Positions 23,994 to 36,210 of a stretch of 64,000 bases of DNA are shown piece after piece (the first letter of the stretch is position 1; each line of letters begins with the position of its first letter). Source of the stretch: Gautieria morchelliformis. Taxonomy: Eukaryota > Basidiomycota > Agaricomycetes > Gomphales > Gomphaceae. Location of the stretch: contig WHVA01000002.1 in the NCBI GenBank assembly GCA_015179125.1, positions 310,001-374,000 on the forward strand, read 5' to 3'. The notes beneath the pieces were generated by a model, which was not told the DNA's origin, did not search any database, and worked only from the letters and a program-made list of their open reading frames with translations. A program made the translations under genes and the position numbers.

Positions 23994-24497
23994 ATAGAAA
24001 AACCGTGTCCAGGAGGATGCGGATGCGAGATTCGGCGTGGCTCGGAGTCTCCCCTTGATGATGCTGCATGTACATGTTGTCAATATTCTTTGGCGCAATT
24101 TCTAAGAGCTCACACGTCGTCTGTCCAATCTAACATTGTAGGACAGAAGCTCTCCAGTTAGTTCATTGCGAAATCCGCTGTCAGGTTGACATTCTGCGGC
24201 TTGCGTGCTCCTTCCCTGTCCCTCGCCTCCACTCGCATTCCACACCATGAACCCGCGTATCGCCCTCGCTCCTTGACAACATGTATCGGAGCCCCCTATG
24301 CGGCGGCCCAACTTATTACCAACCCGCACTGCCATGTTGCGTGCTGAACTGTCTGAAGCATACCTTTTGTTGAGGCTTGCTTTTCAGATGGGGTTTCTGG
24401 GTAGAATTATCTGCATGGAAACACTCAGTTATTCCAGACATCATATTTAAATATGTATACATGTGAATGACGAAGGAGTTATTATCGTTAGGAAGAG
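23994..24497. other. Degraded coding-like DNA
   Basis: Minus-strand frames contain SHAESRIRILLDTVF (about 24032-23988), reminiscent of mushroom hypothetical proteins, and an open frame of 77 codons at 24102-24335. Neither could be extended into a gene. Confidence 0.35.
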
Positions 24498-26170
24498 TCA
24501 AACCCTGCCTGGCCTCAGATAACCTACATGGCCAGAAGGCCCCATTTCGATTTCTTCATGAGGTATCCCCTTGGTATCAGAGGCCTCGAAAAATGATCCC
24601 TGTATTTCCTCTCCGAGGTTGCCGAGAGTGAAAAAGGTTACAGTGGCTGTGGCATCGTTACTATCCAGGAAATCACCATTTCTCGAGGATTCGGACGGTT
24701 TCCGTGGGCTGTTAACTTTCAATCTCCTCGGAGTGTCGGCATGGATCGTACCGGACCTCCTGGCTTGTCGTAGATTAAGTTGCAGACGAGAGATCATAGT
24801 AGCCGTCAGAAGCTGACTGAAACTTTCAGTAGATGTCGTGATCAGTCTGCATTCAGAGGATAAACTTATCAAAGACGACAAACCTTGCTCCAACGGCTTT
24901 GAGATCTTCTGGGGCCAGCTACATCGCGCAAATTTAGGGTGTGCTAAAATGAGCTCTCAATGGGGGCGGAACTCACAAAATAGATAAGAGAATTCATCAA
25001 GTTGGCACTGAAGATCACAAAAAAGTACATAATACCGTCACGTAGAATGATATCCATGGTGCTAGAAGGCAGCCATGAGTCTGAAATGGTCGACAGTAGT
25101 CTCAAGCACAACTCACGTCATACGTCCATGTTTTCTCTTGTATCGTACAGTCCTCCATATGGTAAGGACAAAAATACAGGCGTCCGTGACAAGCGGAGCC
25201 ACCCAAAGGGCAGCTAAATCAGACCATTCAAATGTTCAGCCTTGTCTGTCGGATGCTCACAGGAATGCGAAAAAATAGCCTACCAAACCAATTATTGCTT
25301 CCAGTGGGTACACATCCTGTGGATATACAACTCAGCACAGCAACGTTCTGGCCCGACCATGGTTCGTACCAGGAAAAGTCGAAGGTTGGGGAATGCCTGC
25401 ATGAAATATAACCTTACCATCAGGATACGACAAGAAATTAGTGAGAACACGCACGGATAGAAAACTGTACACCCCACGCCTCGGTGATTATCTGCCCCGA
25501 CAAAATGGAAAGCAAAAAGACCAGAACATATTTGTTCGCAAGATAAATAGCGTAGACGCGGAGTATCATGATGACTGTTACCAGGTGTTAGCTTCAATGG
25601 CTAACCCCAGACGATACTGACGTTCAGCAACTATCAATGGAGGTATATGTTCAGCTGATTGAAAATCAAAGGTAATAATACGAACTAGCAACAAGACACA
25701 ATGTGCCTGCACCTGGGAACTTCATAATACCGTTACATCTAAATAACCAGTGACCAGAGTGAGGTTAGACTTCTCAATCCCGAAGCGTCAAACTGACGTC
25801 TACGATAAAAGTCAGAATTCATCGCAAGCTGGAATCGACGGAACAAAAATACTGCATTGGACCACGTTGTTTCATAAAATTCTACAACAGGTGGCGCAAG
25901 GATTTACACATTGCGGCGTCATAGCACTGTGCGGCTCACCAACATTAAGTATTATAAATTGGCCATGGGTGAAGTAACGATTGATATAGAACAGCAGGCT
26001 GGCGAAGGTGAACGGCTGCAACCATATCTTGTCCACCTAATGAAAGTGAGTGATAGCTCCTACGAGAATGGTGAATGTACTTCATCAGAAAACGTCAGCA
26101 CTAAGGTAACACGTCAATTTCTATAGCTAGAGTATCAAAACGAGCACGCACGGTGATCATAAAAGTACAA
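24498..26170 (-). CDS. Integral membrane protein, DUF6533-like
   Basis: Minus-strand exons can be pieced together. About 26160-26118 gives FDTLAIEID and, after an intron, VDKIWLQPFTFASLLFYINR (from about 26030), the E/D-IW...LLF-x-NRY signature of DUF6533. Around 25580-25450 lies a membrane segment beginning ILRVYAIYLANKYVLVF. About 25059-24974 gives ILRDGIMYFFVIFSANLMNS, and a last exon gives LTATMISRLQLNLRQA with a Ser/Pro-rich cytoplasmic tail ending at 24498. Such proteins have about seven helices and are very numerous in Agaricomycetes; function unknown, perhaps receptor-like. An in-frame TGA near 25338 may mean a missed intron or a broken copy. Exon joins in the middle are uncertain. 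Confidence 0.55.
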
Positions 26171-27226
26171 AGCATAGATAGAGGTCTGGAACCTATAATC
26201 GCCTATCCTAAAAATTTAATGTCAATTTCCAGAACGAGATGCCCGTCCTAGTACATACAAGTGGGCATAGGAAGTAGCTATGGACTCCATAGTGGGCTGG
26301 ATGCACGTCTCTCTTGCGATGAGCTTGCTATATAGTATTTGGCTTCCGAGTAGATCAATCTCAATTCAGCAACCTCACTGCAATGTTGAAAGATTTGTAG
26401 TTCTCACCATAATATATCTAGGGATGCCTGGAGATTGAGGCCCCAATTGAGTGCGAAGGGGAGGTCGGAGCTCACTGCTGTCATCAGCTTTATGCCATTG
26501 GTCTGGAGTCGTTCACGTTAGCCGGGAACCACTTGCCTAGTTGCCTCCATGTCTTGTCTCGGTTCCTTGGCATGATTTGTACGTGATCATCATGATTCTG
26601 TCACCGTCCGGCGTCACTTAGTGTTCCAGTAATACATGCAATTTGCAAAGCTCCTGAGTACTATGCTCGGTTGCACAATAATCACAATAACTCAATCCGC
26701 GCCAAAATGATGTTGATTCCGTGACTTGATGTTGGAGAAGCAAACGGTTGATAACCCTCGTGTGACATCACGCTGTTTGTGTCCCGTTTTGGGTAAAGTA
26801 CACGTCTTGCCTCCGTGCAAGACATTTCTTTGTTTCCTTTTCTTGCCGTCCATTGACACAAAAAACTATAAGTATTCATGATCTTGTTGAATAAAACGGC
26901 ACTTCGGCGTCATGACATAAACCGCTGACGCGTGGAGCTGAGGGGGGAAAAACGAGCTTGGTCAGCAGCTGATCAATCCAGACTATCGGAAGCACCGGCA
27001 GGTTGGTCGAAATACCAAACCTCGCTTACCGTCGTTTCCCTTTTGGAGCAACTGTTTGATCTCGATCATCGGAGGGCATCGCTTCAAGTGGTGTATTGAG
27101 CAGTAGGTATATTACTCAATACACTTTCTGTTAGAATAAGTGAGAAGCGCGAGTAAGAACGATGCGAGATTGTATACTAATGAAGCGTTTGTCCTGTGAG
27201 CTCGTTGGGGCAAACGGATGGGTACA
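26171..27226. other. Intergenic, no gene recognised
   Basis: No coding, RNA or repeat feature that I can support; probably promoter sequence of the minus-strand membrane protein gene near its left end. Confidence 0.4.
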
Positions 27227-28150
27227 TACAGTTGCGGACAATCAAAGTCCACCAATTTATTAGCTTGTGATTGGGATTTTTTTTTGGACAAACTGAGTTC
27301 AGAATTGGATTCAGTGGGTCAAAATATGTCAGAAAACACATCTTTTGTATTTTTCCTGTAACTTTTGAGGGTGGCCAAAATTTTTGGACCAAAAATTTGA
27401 AAAATATGTATGCTAAACCGGGTTCAGAACAGCATCAATTGACATCATTGCCCTGTTTGAAACCTGCCGATGTTGTTTTTGCTTCCTGACGGCCCATGCG
27501 GCAGCATTACCAGTAAGCCCCATTCGGTATACACTCATGAACCGCCAGGACCGATTGATAAACCGCCAGATCACATCAGTAGGGCATGCATTAAGATATT
27601 GCAACGCAATCTCCTTCGCTTCTGCGAAGGTTTGCTTGGGTACCTCCTGATAACGATACTTGACCCATCCCCAGTACTGTAGTTCATCATAGTCAGACTT
27701 AATAAAATGACTACGCAACCTCGAACTTACCATCTCGATTGGATTGAGCTCGCAGTGGAACTTGGGCAGGAAGATGCATTCATGCCTGGCTTTCTTGATA
27801 AGAGCCTCAAGCATAGACTCTTGATTCGTGAAATCATCCTGTTTGCTGAGGAGGCGGCCCATGCAGCAATGAGTATTTTCGAATGGGCATAACTGGTGCA
27901 CACTTGGCACGCATCTTATGAACATCAAAACCACGTTCTGTAAGAACACGTTCCAAACCTTTTGGTCTGCCATCTGGAAGTGTCATCTTCTGTAGCTTTC
28001 CTTGATGCTCCGCAGCTGGATTGGATTCAGGGATGACCATGTCATGCTGTCTACGCTGCTTCCCGCCATCTGACTTATTCATGTCCAAAGCTTTGAGTGC
28101 GTCTGGACCCAGTGATGTGTGAGCCAATGACTGATCAAAGATAAAGAGTG
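27227..28150 (-). mobile_element. Tc1/mariner-like DNA transposon remnant
   Basis: The left boundary is set at a TA followed by CAGTTGCGGACAA (27228 on), the kind of end seen in Tc1-like inverted repeats, but no matching right end was found. The coding part is the minus-strand transposase remnant 27413-28150. The right side is cut off at a block of 22-bp tandem repeats. Confidence 0.5.
27413..28150 (-). pseudogene. DDE transposase, catalytic and C-terminal part
   Basis: The minus strand reads IFDQSLAH (catalytic Asp, about 28140-28115), a spacer with MNKSDGGKQRRQ, then in another frame CCMGRLLSKQDDF, and FLPKFHCELNPIEM followed by a 54-bp GT-AG intron (27730-27677) and YWGWVKYRYQEV, then RFINRSWRFMSVYRMGLTG and AAWAVRKQKQHRQ. 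In this mushroom family the Glu of CELN-x-IE is the third catalytic residue. The protein cuts and pastes the element at TA sites. The frame change near 27900 and loss of everything upstream of IFDQS (replaced by 22-bp repeats) make it inactive. Confidence 0.8.
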
Positions 28151-28178
28151 TCAATTCACAGCCAAAGAAGCCCAGAGA

Positions 28179-28266
28179 CACCCAGAGACACACAGAAAGA
28201 CACCCAGAGACACACAGAAAGACACCCAGAGACACACAGAAAGACACCCAGAGACACACAGAAAGA
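28179..28266 (+). repeat. 22-bp tandem repeat, four units
   Basis: The unit CACCCAGAGACACACAGAAA plus GA occurs four times head to tail without visible mismatches, with partial units at both edges. It sits exactly where the transposase coding sequence stops. Confidence 0.9.
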
Positions 28267-28591
28267 CACCAAGACCCCAGCCAAAGCAGTAGTAAGCCCA
28301 CCACAGCCAGAACACAGGAGGACACCAGTGGGGAGTGCGGTTCTGCAGCATCACTCTCTTTATACCAAGCAAAGGGGCGTGCACGGACCACCCTCGCGTA
28401 TGGTCGCGAACTGGTCACGTGACCTGGAACGCTGCTGCGCAGCATTTGTAACTCGCGGCTTGCGCCACTCGCCGCTGACCTAAACAGACCGGGGGCTCAC
28501 GGCTGCGCCGCTCACGTGCTCCGCTGACAAACTGATGACCAAGCATTGGTCAGCAGCGCCCACAACCCACTGAGCCCGTTTAGCTCTTAGA
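28267..28591. other. Unassigned, GC-rich
   Basis: No coding sequence. It holds a perfect 12-bp palindrome GGTCACGTGACC (28413-28424) and a GC-rich stretch, and borders the Helitron end. Confidence 0.4.
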
Positions 28592-31500
28592 CTAGGTGGG
28601 TACCCGCGCGAAGCGCGGGGGTGTAGGTCAAACGCATCAGTAAGTCTAACACATCAGTAAGTCTAACATATAAGTAAGGTCAAGTACATTGGGGAAAATC
28701 AAAGTAATCAATTTCCATCAAGTAAAATGAAGTAAAACACATAAACCATATCAAGAGAAGTGGATATAACAAAATCAAGGAGCTCTAAGTAATACAACTT
28801 TATATACAATGTTGTTTGTGTCCAAACCCTCCTCAAGCAAGACCTTCACTCTGTTCCAATTGGTCCCCCTTGATACACCAACATACAACTGACCATGTCC
28901 AAACACTGGATAGCTCAGGTCCAGCCCAACCGTTCCCATAGACTATCCCTGAGACTTGTTGATAGTCATTGCAAATGCCAAACGCACTGGAAACTGCCTC
29001 CTTTGCAGCACAAATGCCAACTCTCCCTCTGATGGCTTAATGATGATCCTGGGGATGAAAGCAATATTGCCTGCACATGGCCCTGAGATGATCCTGACCT
29101 CCAACACTCTAATGCTTATCCTCACCAACCGCAACCTTGTCCCATTGCATAGTCCTTGCTTCTGATCCAAATTGCGCAACAGCATCAGAGGCACTCCAGG
29201 CTTGACTTCCAAGCGAGCAGGAGGAAGACAGCCCATCTCTATGGAATTCAGATACTCCACAGGATACCGATCTACATCGTCAGATTCTTCAATGGAATTT
29301 GCACAGTGCAAGACCTGAGCATCACCTGGAAACTCCCTAAACACCATGGAATTGATCTCATTGACCTCAGTGTTTCTGGCACAGAGGATGGCACGCTCCA
29401 GAAAGTAATTGTCCTGGGCAGGGACTTGATTGCCAATGCCAGGGTATATTTCCTGGATCAGATCTTCAATTCCAGGGCCGCAAACCATGTGAGGAGGCAG
29501 TGAGCACGTATGATCTAGTGGGAGATCCTTTCCCTGGCCCACATTCTGCAGCCATTCTGAAAACCTGGCTCTGTCAGGGTCATTTCTCATCCGCATGTTC
29601 TCTGTCAGATGGAGGTCCTTGATCTTTGGCCACAGATATGACTTCTGAAGGGTAGCTCCCATGATATCCTCCTTGGAGCCTTTGGGGACAATTGGGAGAG
29701 TCTGCTGAAAGTCACCTCCAAAGGCAACTGTGATGCCACCAAAGGGTCTGTCAGGCTGGTCAAGGGAATCCCTCAGTGTCCTGTCAATGGCCTCTATGGC
29801 ATGGCGATGCTGCATTGCAGCCTCATCCCAGATGAGGAGACTGGCCTGTCTCAGCATGTCAGCCTTGTCAGAGTTCTTTTTGATGGAGGAGAAAGAGCGC
29901 TCATGGACAGGAATGGGAATTCCAAGCATGCTATGAGAGGTTGTACCCTTAGTGAGGATAAGTGCAGCCATTGCAGATGAGGCTACTGCAATCACAATGA
30001 GGCTCTCTGCTCTACAGGAGTGGATTAGAGTGTTCCATGTGAATGATTTCCCGGCGCCACCTGAGCCAGTGACAAAAAACATTTGTCCATCAGGTTTCCC
30101 ATGAGCATCTCTGGTCAGTGCCGACCATAATATCTGATCATACGCAGACCTTTGCCCCTCATTCAGCTTGGGAACCTCCTCATCAGCTATGTTCCTCTCT
30201 TCAACAGGGTCATAGTCCCTCTGCTCAGCTATGAACCTGTTTCCAATGAGGGCCTCCCACTCGCCTGCCACCCGAGGCATATCATCAAAGCTGCTCAAGG
30301 ACATTCCACCCTGCTGGAGGATTTTTTCCAAGAGAAAGAGGCCAAAATCATAGACCTGATCGTCCTGTGGATCCTGCATACCATGTCTGATTTGGAGCTG
30401 ATGTCTGAGATCCTCACATATGTGCTCCCTGAAGCCATCCCATAGTCTGCCATGACCCGATGGATTGCAATGGCCAAGGATGGTGGCAAAGAGATGTCTG
30501 AGCTGAGCACCTGTTTTCATGCCACTGGCTTCCTGGAGACACAACCTCAACTCCTGATCATCATCCAGAAGTCCCCTTGCATGACAGGCCTCCTTGTAAG
30601 TAGCATATTGTATGCCATCCACCGACCTAAGCTCCTCAAAGGATCTAGCCCCCTTGACCACTGTGAGGAGAGTGCGCACAAAAAATCTCTCTCCTGATCT
30701 AGGGTTTGCAAAGTGAAGGCGACCGATGCTATAACCTCCTTGGCATGGTGTCCATACCTTTTCCTGTGAGTGCCAGGTAAAATGCTCAGGAAACTCCACA
30801 TAGAGCAGATCACGTGCTTCAGGGTAGATATCATTGGCCTCAAAGTAAGCCATGAGCGGTGTCTTTTTCGCCTCAGCCCTTTCCAGGATGTTGTCCACAT
30901 CCTGGTTGGGATCAAAGATGATTGTGTGGTGGTCCTTTTCATGGACTGGCAGTGCCATGACTGCAGGCACCTGGGTGTGGATTTCCCGCTCCAGCAACCT
31001 CCAACAAGCCTCATGAGCACTGACATAGCGAGCGTCCAGGTACTGCTTAATTTCATCCTGGGTGCGACCAAACTCCATGGTGGTCCGATCATGGCCCTTG
31101 TAGAGATACTTGTGGATATACTTGATACACCTCACATTGGTGGTGAGTTCAGGGTTTATGTGACACCAGAATTTGAGCAAGAGCAGAGCAGAGTATGGCA
31201 CAACCCATCTATTGTCCAGCATGTCACCTCTGACATTGTGCAGCCTTCCATCATTGCGACGACGATATTTTGGGTATCCATCCTCATTCAGACTGGTTTC
31301 CTCACAGAATGGCTTTGGGAAGTTTTTCTTGCACTTGCCATTTTCCATGCAGGGTGCATTTGGATTCATTTCTCCACAGGGACCATGTGTCATCAGCTCA
31401 CAGACCAACCGGTAGAGGACAGGATGAGTCTCTGGATCAGGGAACTCTGCTGAAATCATTGAATCCACCTCATGTGGATGTCTGATCTCGTAATCTCTTT

Positions 31501-32125
31501 CAAACCAGATAAGAATATGCATGTGTGGGAGTCCCCTTTTCTGGAATTCAATGGTGTGGACGCGAGCGACGGTTTCCCCAAAAATCCTTTCCTTGACGAT
31601 CAAGTCAATGAGGTATTTCTTTTTGAGCTGGAACACCGCGACACCAGGTGAGGTCTGTCCTGAGGAGTTTGTCCAGGCAACAACGCATCCAATATCTCCT
31701 TCCAGTTGGGATTGGCAGTCATGGTAATAAAGAGATCAGCCACACCATGCTTCCTTGAAATGGCCAGAGAGTTCTGCAGGTTTGCCTGCATGTCCCGTGT
31801 CCCCCCCTGAAATGTGGCAGGCAGAATGGATCTTGTGCCCAAGTTGTTTGGATCTCTGTCATTGTCGTTGCGATGAAAGGCATCCATCATCTGGTTATAC
31901 ATCTCAGCATGGAGTGTGTGTTGATTTGTCCTGATCCACCACGGCCTGCTTTGCTCTGCAGCGGCCCAAGAGTCTACAATGTACTGCTGGAATAATTTGC
32001 CAGCACGCAGGAGAGTTGTAGGTTCTTCTGTTCTCTGGAAGAGACCATAGGAATGGTACTGAATTTGGGTGACATGCCCACGTCGCTCACGCTCGCCTGG
32101 TAATTGGCGATAGCGAATACCAGGT
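28592..32125 (-). mobile_element. Helitron 1, 5'-truncated, minus strand
   Basis: The 3' end is clear on the minus strand: a hairpin CCCGCGC-TTC-GCGCGGG, ten bases, then CTAG at 28595-28592 followed by T, the textbook Helitron 3' terminus. The coding part is a RepHel protein (below). The 5' TC end is missing; family sequence stops near 32125, where a second, oppositely oriented Helitron begins. Confidence 0.9.
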
Positions 32126-32175
32126 TGCACTGGCTTTGGCACAGAGGAAAAATCGTAATGAGCGTCTGTCTCCAA
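28760..32175 (-). pseudogene. Helitron 1 RepHel (HUH nickase plus PIF1-like helicase)
   Basis: The longest frame (31636-28943, 897 codons) has the HUH motif LPHMHILIWFE near residue 36, the Tyr motif YIHKYLYKGHD near residue 170, and a PIF1-type helicase: Walker A GSGGAGKS, Walker B LLIWDEAAM, FGGDFQQTLPIV, and near the end FAMTINKSQG. Rep nicks and joins single strands in rolling-circle transposition; the helicase unwinds. An in-frame TAG at 28943-28945, where CAG fits, cuts off the last 60 or so residues (VGVSRGT...). The N-terminal part (about 32120-31640, with QQYIVDSWAAAEQ) is in another frame, joined near 31630. Everything upstream of the PGIRYR segment is absent. Confidence 0.85.
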
Positions 32176-35100
32176 CTATCATGGGAGACTTGCAGGAAAT
32201 GCTCATGCTGTGCAATCCTCATGTTGCCACATATAAACAAGCAGCTGAGAGGCTCAGAGCTCAAGAAAAGTATGGTAAAATCCAGGCAAGGCTCACATAC
32301 AGGGCACACAGGGATCCTAGGAGGTATAATGTCCCAACTGCAGATGAGATTGCAGTCGTTCTTCCTGGAGATGGAATCGACCCTGAACCTAGGGATATTA
32401 TTGTCAAGCTCAGAGGTGGACCTTTCAGAAGGGTATTTGATACCAATGCGAATTATGCCTCTCTACACTATGTCTTGCTCTTTCCCAAGGGAGAGTTGGG
32501 ATGGCAACCAGGTATTCCTTATCGTGAGCCAGAGCATGCTTTGCAGGCCAATCCAAACAGACGGAGACAGGTCACCCAAATATAGTACCATGCATATTGT
32601 CTGTTCCAGAGAGAGAGAGAACCTACAACACTCCTACATGGTGGCAAATTGTTCCAGCAGTACATTGTAGACTCCTGGGCTGCTGCAGAGCAATGCAGAC
32701 TGAGGTGGATCAGAGATAATCAACACACTCTGCGTGCTGAGCAGTATAACCAGATGGTAGATTCATATGGAGGCTTGGACAATGACATTGGAGATGCAAG
32801 CAGCTTGGGCATAAAAGTCATTCTGCCTGCAACATTTCAAGGAAGTACATGGGACATGAATCAACACTGCCAGGACTCCCTAGCCATTACAACAAAGAAG
32901 AGTCCCCCTGATTTGTTTCTTACCATGACTGCCAATCCAAAGTGGGATGAGATATTGGCTGAGTTGCTCCCTGGACAAACTGCTCAGGACAGACCTGACC
33001 TGGTGTCGTGGGTGTTTCACCTAAAAAGAAATACCTCATTGATTTGATCGTCAAGGACAAGATCTTTGGAGAAACTGTCGTTTGTGTTCACACTATTGAA
33101 TTCCAGAAGAGGGGGCTCCCACACATGCACCTGCTTACCTGGTTCGATAGGGAGTCCAAGGTCAAACATCCACATGAGGTGGATTCTATGGTTTCAGCAG
33201 AGTTCCCTGATCCAGAGACACATCCTGTTCTCCACCAGTTGGTCTGTGAGCTGATGACACATGGTCCCTGTGGACAGGGACATCGAGACGCACCCTGCAT
33301 GGAAGAGGGCAAGTGCAAGAAAGACTTCCCAAAGCCATTCTGTGAGGAGATCAATGTGAATGTAGTTGGATATCCAAAATATTGTCGTCGCAATGATGGA
33401 AGGCTGCACAATGTCAGAGGTGACATGCTGGACAACAGATGGGTTGTGCCATACTCTGCTCTGCTCTTGCTCAAACTCCAGTGTCACATCAACCTTGAAT
33501 TCACCTTCGGTGTGAGGTGTCTCAAGTATATCCACAAGTATCTCTACAAGGGGCATGATTGGACCACAATGGAGTTTGGTGGCAACCATTATGAGATAAA
33601 GAAGTACCTGGATGCTCACTATGTCAGTGCTCATGAGGCCTGTTGGAGGTTGCTGGAGCAGGAAATCCACCCCCAGGTGCCTGCAGTCATGGCACTGCCA
33701 GTCCATGAAAAAGACCAGCAATCAGTCATTTTCAATCCTGACGCTGATCCACTCACCATCATGCACAGGGTCCAGGGGTCAAAGACAGCGCTCATGGCTT
33801 ACTTTGAGGCCAATACTGCCTACCCTCATGCACGTGATCTGCTCTATGTGGATTTTCCTGAGCATTTTACCTGGCAAAAAGAGGAAAGGGTATGGACACC
33901 ACGTCAAAGGGGATATAGCATTGGACGCCTTCACTTTGCAAGCCCAAAATCAGGAGAGAGATTTTATTTGTGCACTCTCCTCACAGTGGTCAAGGGGGCC
34001 AGATCCTTTGAGGAGCTTAGGACAGTGGATGGCATACAATGTGCTACTTACTAGGAGGCCTGTCTTGCCAGGGGACTTCTGGAGGATGATCAGGAGTGGA
34101 GGTTGTGTCTCCAGGAAGCCAGTGGCATGAAAACAGGTGCTCAGCTCAGACATCTATTTGCCACCACCCTTGGTCATTGCATTCCCTCACAACCTGACAG
34201 ACTATGGGATGGCTTCAAGGAGCACATATGTGATGATCTCAGACATCAGCTGCAAATCAGACGCAGTATCCAGGAGCCATGGGATGATCAGGTCTACAAT
34301 TTTGGCCTCTTTCTCTTGGATAAACTCCTTCAGCATAATGGAATGTCCTTGAGCAGCCTCGGATGGTAGGCGAGTGGGAGGTCCTGATTGGAAACAGGTT
34401 CATAGCTGAGCAGAGGGACTATGACCCTGTTCAGGAGAGGCAGAAGGCTGATGAGGAGGTTCCCAAGCTGAATGAGGGGCAAAGGTCTGCGTATGATCAG
34501 ATATTATGGTCGGCACTGACCAGAGATGCTCATGGGAAACCTGATGGACAAATGTTTTTTGTCACTGGCTCAGGTGGCGCCGGGAAATCATTCACATGGA
34601 ACACTCTAATCCACTCCTGTAGAGCAGAGAGCCTCATTGTGATTGCAGTAGCCTCATCTGCAATGGCTGCACTTATCCTCACTAAGGGTACACCCTCTCA
34701 TAGCATGCTTGGAATTCCAATTCCTGTCCATGAGGGCTCTCTCTCCTCCATCAAAAAGAACTCTGACCAGGCTGACATGCTGAGACAGGCCAGGCTCATC
34801 ATTTGGGATGAGGCTGCAATGCAGCATCGCCATGCCATAGAGGCCATTGACAGGACACTGAGGGATTTCCTTGACCAGCCTGACCAACCCTTTGGTGGCA
34901 TCACGGTTTCCTTTGGAGGCGACTTTCAGCAGACTCTCCCAATTGTCCCCAAAGGCTCCAAGGAGGATATCATGGGAGCTACCCTTCAGAAGTCATATCT
35001 GTGGCCAAAGATCAAGGACCTCCATCTGACAGAGAACATGCGGATGAGAAATGACCCTGACAGAGCCAGGTTTTCAGAATGGCTGCAGAATGTGGGTCAG

Positions 35101-36020
35101 GGAAATGATCTCCCACTAGATCATACCTTCTCACTCCCTCAACACATGGTTTGTGGCCTGGAATTGCAGAGTTGATCCAGGAAATATACCCTGGCATTGG
35201 CAATGCAATCCCTGCCCAGGACAATTATTTTTTAGAGCAGGCCATCCTCTGTCCCAGAGATACTGAGGTCAATGCGATCAATTCCATGGTGTTGAGGCAG
35301 TTTCCAGGTGATGCTCAGGTCTTCCACTGTGCAGATTCTGTCGAGGAAACCCACTTTGCAGAGCAGTATCCTGTGGAGTATCTGAATTCCATAGAGATGG
35401 GCAGTCTTCCTCCTGCTCACTTGGAAGTCAAGCCTGGAGTGCCTCTGATGATGTTTCACAATTTGGATAAGAAGCAAGGACTATGCAATGGGCCCAGGTT
35501 GCGGTTGGTGAGGATGAGGAATAGAGTGTTGGAGGTCAGGATCATCTCAGGTCCACGTGCAGGAAATACTGCTTTCATCCACAGGATCACTATTTCACCA
35601 TCAGAGGGAGAATTACCATTTGTGCTGCAGAGGAGACAGTTTCCAGTGCATGTGGCATTTGCAATGACCATCAACAAGTCTCAGGGACAGTCTTTGGGTA
35701 CGGTTGGGCTGGACCTGAGATATCCAGTGTTTGGACATGGTCAGTTGTATGTTGGTGTTTCAAGGGGAACAAGCTGGAACAAAGTGAAGGTCTTGCTTGA
35801 GGAGGGTTTGAACACAACCAACATTGTATATAAAGATGTATTACTTAGAGCTCCTTGATTTCTGATATCTACTTGATGCAAATTGATTACTTTGATTTTC
35901 CCCAAGGTACTTGACCTTACTGATATGTTAGACTTACCGATGCATTAGACTTACTGATGCATTTGACCTTACCGAGGTGTTTGACTTGCACCCCCGTGCA
36001 AAGTGCGGGTATCCACCTAG
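32126..36020 (+). mobile_element. Helitron 2, 5'-truncated, plus strand
   Basis: The 3' end has the hairpin CCCGTGC-AAA-GTGCGGG and then CTAG at 36017-36020, followed by T. It is the same family as Helitron 1: the two arms align along about 3.3 kb, with differences every 10-15 bases by eye. Together they form a large imperfect inverted repeat centred near 32.1 kb. The 5' TC end is not present. Confidence 0.9.
32136..35858 (+). pseudogene. Helitron 2 RepHel (decayed)
   Basis: Pieces in order: 32136-32585 (N-terminal region with PTIMGDLQEMLMLCNPH and YNVPTADEIAVVLPGDG, a part Helitron 1 lacks), 32649-33047, 33008-34054 (LPHMHLLTWFD HUH motif and YIHKYLYKGHD), 34103-34369, 34363-35175 (GSGGAGKS, IIWDEAAM, FGGDFQQTLPIV) and 35151-35858 (FAMTINKSQGQS, VGVSRGTSWN). 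Breaks are two in-frame TAGs (32583-32585 after QVTQI, 34052-34054) and frame changes near 33040, 34365 and 35155. More decayed than Helitron 1 but it keeps the C-terminal end. Confidence 0.85.
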
Positions 36021-36210
36021 TCTGATAATTACAACAAAATTGGATTACACAAAGAAAAAAAAAAATCACTCATCGCCTGAGTGTATTGAATTATATTCTA
36101 ATATTTAATTACCACATACATCTGAATGAATATAGGACAGGAATCAATAGAGTGGCAAATGTGGAATTTTGCCCCTCCTTTAAGATGTGCATGAAGCTAA
36201 GCCATCGAAT
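36021..36210. other. Flank of Helitron 2
   Basis: Short AT-rich DNA between the Helitron end and the next gene; nothing else seen. Confidence 0.4.

Noticed and set aside
28179-28266. CRISPR-like array
   Set aside because: Units are contiguous without spacers and lie in fungal transposon DNA.
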